DNA from: Letharia columbiana
Taxonomy: Eukaryota; Ascomycota; Lecanoromycetes; Lecanorales; Parmeliaceae
Direction of reading: 5' to 3'
Length of the DNA: 64,000 bases
NCBI RefSeq assembly: GCF_014066305.1
Contig: NW_023501149.1
Coordinates: 62,001-126,000, forward strand
The position numbers and the translations under genes were made by a program. Of this stretch, positions 37,960-50,058 are shown in pieces (within the stretch, counting starts at the first letter, position 1; every line of letters begins with the position of its first letter). The notes beneath the pieces are model-generated. The model worked only from the letters and a program-made list of their open reading frames with translations. It was not told the DNA's origin and searched no databases.

Positions 37960-38285
37960 ATTAAATCTTTATAGAAGAAATATTATAAGAGAAGAAACTA
38001 TAATAAATAAATACGAAGAAGACTACGAAGAATATTATAAAGAATATTACGAAGAAATTAAGCGATAATAAAACTATTGTTATTAAAAATACGACTTAGC
38101 TCTTTAAGATTCCATATTATATACTCTCTATAATTCTATATTAAATTATTACTTAGTAAGCGAAGAATACTATTATAACTTAATCTATTATTTCTATTAT
38201 ATTAATATAATATATTACTATAATAACGTTATAAGAGAAGAATTTACTACGATAATTATAGTTAATTAAGTCTCTATAAAAGAAA
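37960..38285 (+). repeat. Further ~200-bp tandem units
   Basis: One complete and one partial unit with AAGCGAAGAATACTATTATAAC, continuous in style with 36939-37462 but separated from it by the R1 copy, which probably inserted into the array. Confidence 0.55.
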
Positions 38286-38705
38286 TATTAAACGATATAT
38301 ATTTAGACGAATTAAAATTATTCGATATCTATAGCTATTTTATTATTCGAAAGATTTCACTGCGGTAGAAGATATTATGGGATTCACACTACTAATTAAT
38401 AGATTATCTTTATTTCTTTTCGATATTTTAATACTTCTTATTATAAGAATATAGCTATTTTTATTATTTATAAATACTTATTATAAATTAATTCTTTATA
38501 CTCGATATATCTTTCTAATTAAATCTTAGCGCGTCTCTCTTCGCATATATATATCTATATATTATTTAGATTAAATTAATTTTATAATAGTAAAAGTAGA
38601 TTAAAAACGTATAATAAGCGATTAGAGTTTAATTTAACTTAGAGCTAGGGCTAAAATTCGATTTAACTTAAAAAAATTCAACTTTATAAATTTAATTCAT
38701 AAGCC
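38286..38705 (+). repeat. ~400-bp repeat, inverted copy of 23085-23445
   Basis: Contains CTGCGGTAGAAGATATTATG (keeping TG and CA sites at 38348-38395), CTTTCTAATTAAATCTTAGCGCG and the terminal TTAATTCATAAGCCTTTAC. The first half also recurs at 48511-48765. Confidence 0.55.
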
Positions 38706-39170
38706 TTTACTTAAATATATATAATATTTATAAATAAGAGCTTTTTTAAAATTAAAAAGCGTAATTATATATTTATAACTCGACGATTTAATAAATATTA
38801 CTATTTAAATTACTACTAAAACTTTAAATATTTAAAATATTAATCTCTTATAATTTAAAGCGAATTTTATAATAATTAGATAAGCGAATTATATTAGCTT
38901 TTAAAGAGTATTAAGTTTATAAAACGTAATATTAATAAGAGTAATTTAAAGAAGTTTATTATTAATATAAATTATATTAATTAAATGTTAAAAATTCTAT
39001 ATTCTACTCTAATATCGCGAACTTTAAAAATAAAATTATTAATTAATATTTTTATAAGATAACATAGAAATTTATAATTCTAAAGAGATATTATTATAAT
39101 TAAGATAATATAATATTAAGATATTAATATAATCTTTATTAAGCTTTAATTTAAATCTTAATAAGTATAT
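38706..39170. repeat. RIPed spacer, unclassified
   Basis: AT-rich, nothing recognised. Confidence 0.35.
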
Positions 39171-40795
39171 ATAAGAATGATTTGGCTATTACTAGATCAT
39201 AGATTAAAAGAATCGAGAGTATCGCGCTTTATAGTCGATACGCCCTATTTGACTCTATAAGAGCTTACTATACTCTTACTATAGACTATTAAAATAATTA
39301 CGCCCTTATAACTATTCCCTCTCTTAAGACTATATTCTCGCGATTTTAAAAAGAATTAATTTAAAGGCTTTACTCTAATTAGCGATTTTCGTAAAGCCGA
39401 CTTAAGGCGTAATACGCTATTTCTTAATTATTCGAAACTTCTTATCTTAGAGATCTCTATAAGATATAAGATATATTATAAAAATTCTTTCGAGGTATAT
39501 ACCTCGATACTTATATATCGAGATTACTTATCTTAGAGATTCTTATAAGATATAAGATATATTATAGAAATCCTTTTAAGATATATATCTCGATACTTAT
39601 ATATCGAGGTTCGATTATTAAATATTAGTCCTACTCGAATAAAAGCCTTAGAATACGAAATTATATCGCTTCTAAGAGTCGATACCCGATAAATCTAGAA
39701 CTTTTTATTCTTCGAAAAATGTTTTTCGGCCTATATATAACGGGCTCGAATTCTTAGAAAATTAGCGGATATATCCTATAGTAGCTAGCCTTTCTAAGAT
39801 TAATTAAATCTCAAAATTTCAGCGCGATATAGTTATAAGAATAATTCGACTATTATTAAGTTATAAGATTAAAAGAATTAGAGATATCGCGCTTTATAGT
39901 CGATACGCTTTATTTAATTCTATAAGAGTCTACTATACCCTTACTATAAACTATTAAGACGATTACGCCCTTATAACTAGTTATAAGAATAATTCGATTA
40001 TTACTAGACTATAGACTAAAAGAATCGAGGGTATCGCGCTTTATAATTAATACGCTCTATTTGACTCTATAAGAGTCTACTATACTCTCGCTATAGATTA
40101 TTAAGATAATTACGTCCTTATAACTATCCTTCTTCTTAAGACTATATTCTCGCAATTTTAAAAAGAATTAATTTAAAAGCTTTATTCTAATTAGCGATCT
40201 TTATAGAGTCGACTTAAGACGCAATATATCACCCTTACTCGATTATTTAAAACTTCTTATCTTAGAGATCTTTATAGAATATAAGATACGTTATAAAAAC
40301 TCTTTCGAAGTATATATCTCGATATATATATACCGAGATTACTTATCTTAAAGATTTTTATAAAATATAAAATACGTTATAGAGACTCTTTTAAAGTATA
40401 TATCTTAATACTTATATATCGAGGTTTAATTATCAAATACTAGCTCTATTTAAATAAAAGTCTTAGAATATAAAATCGTATTGCTTTTAAAAGCCGATAC
40501 TCGATAAATCTAAAACTTTTACTCTCTAAAAAATATTTTTCGATTTATATATAATAGGTTTAAACTCTCGAAATTAGAAAATTAGCGAATATATCTTATA
40601 GTAGCTAGTCTTCTCGAGATTAGTTAAGTCTCGAAATTTTAACGCGATATAGTTATAAGAATAGTTCGACTATTACTAGGCTATAGGCTAAAAGAATCGA
40701 GAATATCGCGCTTTATGATTGATACGCCCTATTTAGCTCTATAAGAGTCTACTATACTCTCGCTATAGACTATTAAGATAATTACGCTCTTATAT
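39171..40795. mobile_element. Tandem pair of small LTR-like elements (TRIM-like)
   Basis: The order is b-core-b-b-core-b. The b repeat is about 148 bp (starting at 39171, 39833, 39981 and 40653), begins TTATAAGAAT and ends CTTATAACT, giving the short inverted ends typical of LTRs. Each core is about 514 bp and contains two ~97-bp tandem subunits built on TATCTTAGAGAT-TATAAGATAT. Each b-core-b unit is about 810 bp. No coding capacity. This is the architecture of a terminal-repeat retrotransposon in miniature. CC- and GG-containing patches are more frequent than in neighbouring DNA, so RIP is moderate. Confidence 0.55.
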
Positions 40796-40927
40796 ATATA
40801 TAAAAATATTATAATAGAAAATTTAAGCGTATAAAAGAATAATTACTATATTAAAAGCTATATAGTTAATAGCGATCGTTATATAAAATTAATTAGTAGA
40901 AAAAGAGATTTATATTAACTAAGTATA
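40796..40927. repeat. RIPed spacer
   Basis: AT-rich, no recognisable feature. Confidence 0.3.
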
Positions 40928-41573
40928 TTAGTATATATAATAGAATAAGATAGAACTAAGCTTAAAAATCTTAAATTTATATATATAGTTAATTATAAAT
41001 TTAGAATTACTACGCTCTTTAATTAGATTAACTAAATTATCGCGAATAAATAAATTAGCGTTTATAATTATAAAAAGATAATCGAATAGCTCTAATAGAA
41101 AAATAAGTATATATTATTTAATTTTAGAATAACTTTTTTATTTTCCATTAAGATTCTATATTTTATTCTTTAAATTATAAAATGAAATATTAACTTTTAG
41201 ATAAAAAAAGGAATTTTTAAATTTAGTATTATATAATTATTAAATCGTAAGAACTTTAAATATCGCTTATTAAATATCGCTTATTTAAGTTCGCTCAATA
41301 GCCGAATAGCCCTAATTAAAAAATAGAAATATATTATTTAATTTTAGAATAACTCTTTTATTTTCTATTAAAATTTTAGAATTATCTTTTTAAATTATAG
41401 AATAAAATATAAGCTTTTAAAAAAAAGAATCTAAATTTAATCTTATAATTATTAAAGCGTAAGGAATTCAAATATCGCTTATTAAAGTTCGCTTATTAAA
41501 GATCGCTTACCTATTTACTCGATAGCTCTAATTTAAAAAAAAACTATAAATTTAATTTATAGGCCTTTACTCG
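40928..41573 (-). repeat. R1 dispersed repeat, orientation B
   Basis: Runs from ATTAGTATATATAATAGAATA to AGGCCTTTACTCG, with the GCGAACTT-GATAGC modules duplicated in the second half. Confidence 0.65.
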
Positions 41574-44500
41574 TAGGATATTAAAAAGATATCGAGATAT
41601 TATTATAAATAAAGATTTTTTAACGAAGTAATAATTCTATAGACGTAATTTTTTAAGATAAGATAGCTATTATATATAGCTTTAATTTTAACTACTTTAG
41701 AAGATAATAGCTATGTAATTTATAAAGTGATGTTAAAGAAAGAGAGTGAAGTAAATAGTCGTAAAATAGCGTCTCGCTTAAATCCGTTACTTATTTTAAT
41801 TACTTCGAGTACTTAATCGAATATATAGTTTTAAAAACTCTTTAATCTAGCTTATTAATATACTTTTATTTAATAATAACTTTTATTTAATTTTAGCGAA
41901 TTATTATTTCTATAAGAGTTATAATATTTTTAAATTAAATTTAAAAGATAATCTTATAAGAGTTTAAGAGTTTATAAACTCTAAAACTTTAAAAACTTTA
42001 AAAAAATCTAGTTTAAATATTATTATATTTAGAAAACTATCTCTCTAATATAACTATACGACTATACTAGTTATATAATAACTTTACTTAATAAAAGAAT
42101 TTAATCTCTTTTATTAATATAATATATTAAAAAAAAATTAATTTATTTCTTTAAAGTTTAACTCTATTATATATTATTAAGTTATCTATATTAATACTTC
42201 GTTATAGAACGACTTATTAAGTTATAGAATTAAAATTAAATATTTAATTTAATATATTTTAATTATAGCTAAGAGTATTATAAATTTCATTTATAAATTT
42301 ATATTTATTAAATATTAAAAAAGAATAAAATAAAGCTAAGTTAACTTTAATTTTTTTTTCTATATATATAGCTTAAAATAGATTTTAAATTATTACGCGC
42401 TTTAATAAAACTCGCTAACTTAACTCGCTAGCGCTTTTATCGCTTTCTTATTAAAATTTTACTTTAATAAAATTAATATTTATTATTCTTTAAAAATATC
42501 TATAATACTTTCTAAATCTATAAAGATATCTTTAAATTCTATTATAATAAAGCTAAAAGTATAATAAATCTCGTTCTTATTATAGATAATTATATCGTTT
42601 AAAAGTATATACTCGAGATTAAGATCTATTATAGTAGTATAATTTATATTCATAAAATTATTTATAATTATAATAACGATAGCTATCTTCGATTAATTTA
42701 AAGTATATTATTTATAAGCTATTAAGCTAACTAACTTATAAGAAATTTAATAATATTTATTTATAATATACTCTATTATAGTATCTAGCCTCGTATTTCT
42801 AGAATATAAGATTAATACTTTTATAGAATTTCTTATTTTATAAAAGTTATAATAAAATTTATAACGTAAATAAAGATATCGCTTTCTTTTTCGAGAAAAG
42901 TTAAGAATTCGAGCTTAAATAAATAATTACGATTATTAGAGAGCGTGTTATAATAGCTAATTAAGATATTTATTATAAATTTGAATAATAATATAAATAT
43001 AGACTTTATTTTTATAAATCGCTTAATTTAAGAGTAAGACTTCGTTATAGAATAAATAGAAATCTTAATATTCTAATAATTACTTATAATAGCGAATTAT
43101 AATATATAGTTTAATAGAAACTTATATAATATAAGAATATTCGTTCTAATTAATGTATTAGTCTTAAGATTATCTATTAAGTAAATCTTAATCTATATCT
43201 TAGTAAAAATAGCTTCTTTTATATTTTTTAGGCTTTCTAGAAAGTATAAATCTATAAAAATATACTTCGTAATATTCATAATTCTATTACTATAGCCTCG
43301 AACCCATATAAAAAATATTTATTTCTAAATTTATTTCTCGAAATTAGATAAAAAAGCTAGTAAAGCTTAATCTTCGAGGATAATCGAGTATTCGAGATTT
43401 AGATAAACTTTTATATTGAAAGAATTCGAATTTAGGCGAGTATCTATTTTAATATACTAGAAACTATAAAAAGCGATTTCTTATTTATATTTAAGCGATA
43501 TTACGATAGTAGACTAATAATTTTAAATATAAAATTTATCTTAATAGTATAAGTATCTACTTCGATAGTATACTTAGAATTCTTAAAATTCTTAAAATTC
43601 TTAAAATTCTTAAAATTCTCGAGATTTTTATAATTCTAATATTATTATCTAAGGTGATAAAATAGCTTATTTCTAGATTTAAACTTTTTATTATATTATT
43701 AATAAGAGTATTTTAATAACAGCGAGTCGATAAAATTAACTTTTAACTTTATACTTTTATAAGATTCGTAGAAGCTAAAATAATTATTTTCTTATTTCTT
43801 AATATTCTTCTTATTATAATCGTTATAAAAGCTATTAAAATCCTTTAGATAATTTACATTATATTAAAAATCCTCGAATTCCTTTACTTTATTAATTAAA
43901 ATTTAATAAGCTCGCTATTTTTATAATTAAAAAGACTAAGTAATAACGTTTTAGTAAGCTTTTTTAAATCGATATAAAGTATAACTAAGCTAAAAATTCT
44001 TTCTTATATTTATAGTTATAAGAAATTAATTAAGTATAATTTAAATAATAGATAAATCTATATTAGACTAGAATTCGATATTAAAGTCGTTTTAGATAAT
44101 ATTAAATTAATTATATTTATTATCGAGCTTTATTATTTTAATAGCTTTAATAATAATTATAGTATACTTCTATAACTTATAATATCTCGTTATATCGTTA
44201 ATTATATATCGTTTCTTAACGATAATAGCTATTTCTAATACTTTAATAAGCTTAAATTTCTTAAATAAAGTAGCGCTTTATTTATTAACGTTATTATTAT
44301 AAATTAATAAACGCTTATTATTATTAATAAGCTAATATATATATTATTTAAGTACCTTATCTTAAAGATAAATTTATAGATTATTTTATAATAGCTTTAT
44401 ATTCTTTACTCTCGTAATATTCTTAATTATATCGATAAAGATAATAATATCTTAAAAATAGATTTCTTTTTTAATATACTTTATATCTATTATTATATTA

Positions 44501-45740
44501 AAAGATTTATTATCGTAGAATAAATCGAAAAATCCGATATCGCTATTAAAAAAGCGAGGTTTATTACTTTTATTAATAGTATTTTATTTTAATATTTCTA
44601 AATTTTCTAAATTTTCTAGCGGATCTAGCGGGCTAGAAGATCTTAAATTTAAATAATTTCTTATATAGCGATTAATAGTATTAGTAATAATTACTTCTAT
44701 ATTAATAGCTTAAAAATCTACTCTAAATCCTCTATCTACTATTCTACTATTATTATAATAATAAATAATCTTATTAGTAAAAGTATTTAAGATTTCTAAT
44801 AAACGATATTATAAATTATCGAACTTAGTAATAAGTTAAGAATTACTATTTAAAGATCTAATAGATAAGATATCTACTTAATCGAAAAAAATATATCTTT
44901 CTACTTTTAAAGTATTATTAATAGATAAGAGATTAAAGAGATAGTATTTCTAAGTCGTAGATTTTTAAAAGAAACGAAGTATTATTCTTAGAGAAGTATA
45001 ATCGATAGTCTAATTTTTTAATTAAGTTTACTAAAAAAAGAATTAAATAAAAAAGAATAAAATTATACTTATTATTTTTTAATAATAATAATATTAATCT
45101 AATAGATTTAAAGATATTCTTAATAAAATATTAGATAATCCTTCGAGTAATTTTATTAATAAGAGTACTTATTTAATAATCGAAGATAATAAAATCTTAT
45201 AACTATTAGATTTAAATAATTATATTATGAAAAGCTAGCTTAGCGAGTATATAAAAGCGAAAAATAAAAAAGTATAAAGATTCTTTACTTCTAATATTAA
45301 AAAAGTATAAAAATTCTTAACTTTAAATTAATCTAATATTAATAAAAAACTCTATTAAATTCTAGTAATAAGTTATTATATAGTAACTACTACTATATAT
45401 ATATTATTATTATTAATATAATAATATAAGATTTTTAAAAATCTTATTTCTAATAAAGATATTTCTTAAGTAATAATAAAGATATCTCTTCTTCTACGAA
45501 ATCTAATTATCTAAATATATCTTAATATTAAGCTATATTAAGATATTAGCTATTAGCTTTTATTAAGTTTATCTCTTAAATATAATTTATAATATAATTT
45601 TTATAATTTTTATAATTTTTAAACTTTTTAGCGAGAGAGATTTACGAATTCGAACCGAGGACGAAGTAGAATAGTTTCGAAATTTATTAAAATTATTATT
45701 ACTCGACTATCTAAGTTTATATTAAAGAATATTCTTAATA
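41574..45740. repeat. RIPed transposon remains, unclassified
   Basis: About 4.2 kb of AT-rich, stop-filled sequence. It includes a 9-bp tandem repeat (ATTCTTAAA, five copies) at 43577-43619. A LINE or another LTR element is possible; no diagnostic motif was readable by eye. Confidence 0.4.
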
Positions 45741-46518
45741 GAGTAGATAAGTTTTTAATAAGCGATATTTAAGTTCTTTATCTTAAAATATTTAGAATAT
45801 TAAATGTTATATATTTTTTTATTTTAAAAGCTCATATTACGTTTTATAATTTAAAAAAAAATTAAAAATTTTTAATAGAAAATTAAAATTTTAATAGAAA
45901 ATTAAAATGTTAATTCTAAAATTAAATAATATATATATATTTTTTAATTAAGACTATCGAGCGAATTTTAAAGAGCGATATTTAAATTCTTTATCTTTAA
46001 ATATTTATAAGATTAAAAATAAATATTTTTTATTTATTTAAAAGCTTATATTATATTCTATAAGTCTATAGAAATTTATAAAGATTTAATAGAAAAAAAA
46101 AGTTATCTTAAAATTAAATAATATATATCTATTTTTTAATTAAGGCTATTTAATAAACTTTAATAAGCGAACTTTAATAAGCGATCTTTAATAAGAAAAC
46201 TTTAATAAGCGAACTTTAAAATTCTTACTCTTTAATAATTATTAGATTAAATTTTATAATTTCTTTAATATTAAAAAGCGTAAGCTGCGGGCTATAATTT
46301 AAAAAAAAAAAAAAAAATTTAATAGGAAATAGTAAAGTTATTAAGACATTAAATATAGAATAAGAAAATTTTTAATAATTATAAACGCTAATTTATTTAT
46401 TCGCGATAAATTAATTAATCTTTTTAAAGAGCGTAGATCTAACGAATTTATAATTAACTATATATATACATTTAAGATTTTATAACTTAGATGTAGCTTA
46501 TTTTTTTATTTATACTAA
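45741..46518 (+). repeat. R1 dispersed repeat, orientation A, expanded
   Basis: Contains three successive GCGAACTTTAATAAGCG-type modules separated by AT-rich linkers, then the usual R1 tail ending in TATACTAAT. Longer than most copies. Confidence 0.6.
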
Positions 46519-47314
46519 TTCGCTCTTAATATCTTCTATCTATATATTACTAAATATTTAAATAATAATATTCTCTTCTACTTCTCTCTTAGAGCTTGAA
46601 ATAACGCTTTTAAACTATATTTAGACGAATCTCTCTTTTTTATTAACTAAGATAATCGATTAGCTATAATAATCTTTAATCGAGATAGAAGATTTTTAAG
46701 AGAAGATCGAAAGAATTTATAGTCGTCGAGTTTATCTATAAGCTTCTTATAAATTAATTACTAAGCTTTAAATATATAATTTATACTACTATTCTTATAG
46801 TTTAAATTTATATCTCTTCGAGATACGTTAGAAATTATCTTAGTTCTCTTTATATTATATTATTATAAACTTAATTCGAGCTTAAATATATACTTCTTTT
46901 ATCTAAAACTCTTATTAACGCGTTACTCTATATATTAAAAAAACGTCTCTTTTTATTTATCTTATCTATATAAACTTAAAAAGAGATAAAATTATAAATT
47001 ATATCTTATTGCTATATACTTATCTTCTTTTTATATATCTTATTATTATATTTTACTCGCGTATTAAAATTTATTAATAAAGTATATAATAATATATTTC
47101 TAATATAATCTTATAAATTTATTACGTTATATATAATAAGTATAATTATAAAGTATTAAAATAAATAATATAATCTTATAATTAGAGATTCTATTAAAAA
47201 TTAAATATTTTAAATATTCTAGATATTTTAACTACTACGATTATAAGATTTTAAGATTCTTATATAATTTAACTTTATTATTAGAAAATTTTCGTTTTTA
47301 TAATTAATTTAACT
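46519..47314. repeat. RIPed sequence, unclassified
   Basis: AT-rich, no recognisable feature. Confidence 0.35.
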
Positions 47315-47750
47315 ATTAATATATATACTAGAATAAGAGAGAGCTATATTAGAAAATTTTAAATTTATATATATAGCTAATTATAAATTTAAGTTTTCTA
47401 CGCTTTTTAACTAGACTATCTAAATTAGCTCGCTAGACCTTTCGAGCTTTCTTATTAAAAATTTATATATAGAAATTTCATAATCTAAAATAACTAGCTT
47501 TCTATAAATACTATTTCTTTATAATTTCGTAAATTATAGAATTTAGTATACGCTTTCTAACGATATAAAAATAATAAAGTTTAATCTACTATTAATAAGT
47601 TAAATTAATATTTAAATATTATAATTATATTAAACGCGTTCGAGATTAAATAATAATCCTTCTATCTATTTATATAATTATATTTCTTCTATAATTCTAC
47701 TAATCTATTAATTATAAATATATTTACTCTCGATACCCCTTATCTAAATA
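47315..47750 (-). repeat. R1/LTR-type segment, orientation B
   Basis: Matches 29310-29740: the R1 end, the GAGCTTTCTTATTAAAAATTTATATATAGAA stretch and the AAATTAAATAATAATCCTTC stretch, without minisatellite expansion. Confidence 0.55.
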
Positions 47751-48099
47751 TTACTAAGTATCTCTTTCGCCTATCTTTTAAACCCCTTATTAATACTCTT
47801 AGATTAATTCTTAATAAATTTATTATTATTAATAATCGAGGCCGTAAGCGAGTTTAATAGCTATTTATTACTACTTATAAACGTATTAAAAAACTTCTAA
47901 AAGAAGCTCGAATAGATTTATAATTATTATTCTCTTTTATATACTTTTTTTAAGCTAGTAATACTTAACTAGCTACTTTATTAATACTATCTATTCTATT
48001 AACTTAATAATTTACTTAATTAAATCGTTAATTATTTACTTAATTATTTACTTAGTTAATTACTTAGCTAGTTACTTAATCTAATACTTTATAAAAGAA
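47751..48099. repeat. RIPed spacer
   Basis: AT-rich, nothing recognised. Confidence 0.3.
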
Positions 48100-48510
48100 G
48101 AAATAAGAGAAGAAATTATAATAAGTAAATATAAAGAATACTATAAAGAAATTAAGTAGTAATAAAGCTATTATCGTTAAGAATACGGCTTAGCTCTTTA
48201 AGATTTTATATTATATTAATTTTTTTTTTAATTAATTAATTACTTAGCTAGCTACTTAATCTAATACTCTATAAAAAGAAAAAAAAAAGAACTATAATAG
48301 GTAATTACGAAGAATATTATAAAGAAATTAAGCGGTAATAAGACTATTATCGTTAAAAACATAGCTTAGCTCTTTAAAATCTCGTATTATATACTCTCTA
48401 TAATTCTATATTAAATTATTACTTAGTAAGCGAAGAATACTACTATAACTTAGTCTATTATTCTTACTACATTAATATAGTATATTACTACGACCTCTAT
48501 AGAAGAAATA
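48100..48510 (+). repeat. ~200-bp tandem units
   Basis: Two units with TTAAGAATACGGCTTAGCTC and AAGCGAAGAATACTACTATAAC, in the same orientation as 36939-37462. Confidence 0.6.
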
Positions 48511-48765
48511 TCGAACGATATATATTTAAATGAATTGAAATCGTTCGATGTTTACAGCTATTTTATTATTTAAAAGATTTTACTATAATAGAAGATATTA
48601 TAAGATTTATACTACTAACTAATACGTTATCTTTATTTCTTTTTAATATTTCGATACTTCTTACTATAAGAATATTATCTTTCTCTATTTTCTATAGATA
48701 ATTATTATAGATTAATTCTTTACACTTAATATACCTTTCTAATTAAACCTTAGCGCGAATACGTT
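48511..48765 (+). repeat. Partial copy of the ~400-bp repeat
   Basis: Matches 38296-38540 and stops at TTAGCGCGA, where chromovirus copy 2 begins. Confidence 0.5.
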
Positions 48766-50016
48766 TTTAAGAAATTTTATTACTCTCTAGTATATCTAAT
48801 ATTCTTAATATCTATTCTTTCGCTATCTAATCTTCTCTTCACTTAATTCTAAATCTTCTTTTTTTCTTTTTTATAATAAAGTCTAATATTAAAAAAATAG
48901 ATTAAATTAAAACTTTATTTAAGTAAATTAAAATTTAATAAATATTAATTCTATTAAAAAATATAATTAATAAATTTAATTTAATAGAAATATTTTAGAA
49001 TATTAGTAATATTCTATAATTATAATATTAAATTAAGTATTAACTCGATAAATTTATAATTATATTAAATAAAATTTATTAAAAGCGAGATAATTTTTAG
49101 AAGATTACTACTCGATATTATATCGTTATAATAAAAAAGAATCTAGCTATAAATAATATTTATTAAATTTATAAAATAATCGAGAAGATAAATTAACTAG
49201 TTTAAGATTTTTAGAAGAATTTAATTTCTTTATAGCGAAAAGTTAATAGTTTTAATATATAATTTATAAAAGACTTATAATTATTCTTAATCGAGAAAAA
49301 CTATATATATAAACGATTAAAAGAATAATTAAATAAGATTCTAGATCTATCTTTATTTATTAATAATATTAATTCTATTTAAAACGATTAATTCTCTAAA
49401 ATAAATTAAAAATTTAAAATTAATAGCGATTATTATTTTATTACAATTTTTAAAATAATCTATATAGTCTTATAACTGGGCGATAAAACTATATAATATA
49501 CGATATATAGAAGACTTCGAAATTTTATTAATTTATATTAATTTTTTATTAAGATTATAAACGAGTTAGTTAATATTTATAAGAATTTAAATTAATATAA
49601 TAATATATAATATAATATATAATATATATACTCTATAATAAAAAATTCGATTCTTTATTAATTTCTATTTAATTTTTTTTTAATTAGATGTTATTTTTAA
49701 TATTAATAAAACTCTTATATTAGAGAATTATCTTTCTAAGAAATTAAAAAAGATTTAAGAGAGTTATAATAGATTATTAAAGGTTTTACTATTTTAAAGA
49801 CTATAAAAGAATATCTTCGAAAATTAAATAACGTATAATATATTAAATATAAGAATTTTTAAGTTTATAAAGATTACTATTAAGTTAATTATAATATAAA
49901 TATTAATAATAATATCCGCGACTAATATATATCTTATATCTATTATCGAGTCTAATTTAAGTATAATTACTATATCTCTAAATATTATAATTAATTTAAA
50001 ATTAAGAGAATTAATA

Positions 50017-50058
50017 TATTATAATTACGATAAAAAAGATTACTACTAAAAGAATTAT
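50017..50058 (+). pseudogene. Gag CCHC zinc knuckle with all ligands mutated
   Basis: Translation gives Y-x2-Y-x4-Y-x4-Y with exactly the C-x2-C-x4-H-x4-C spacing of a retroviral knuckle. Each Cys has become Tyr (TGY to TAY) and the His has become Tyr (CAY to TAY), all RIP-type transitions. One stop lies inside. Confidence 0.6.
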
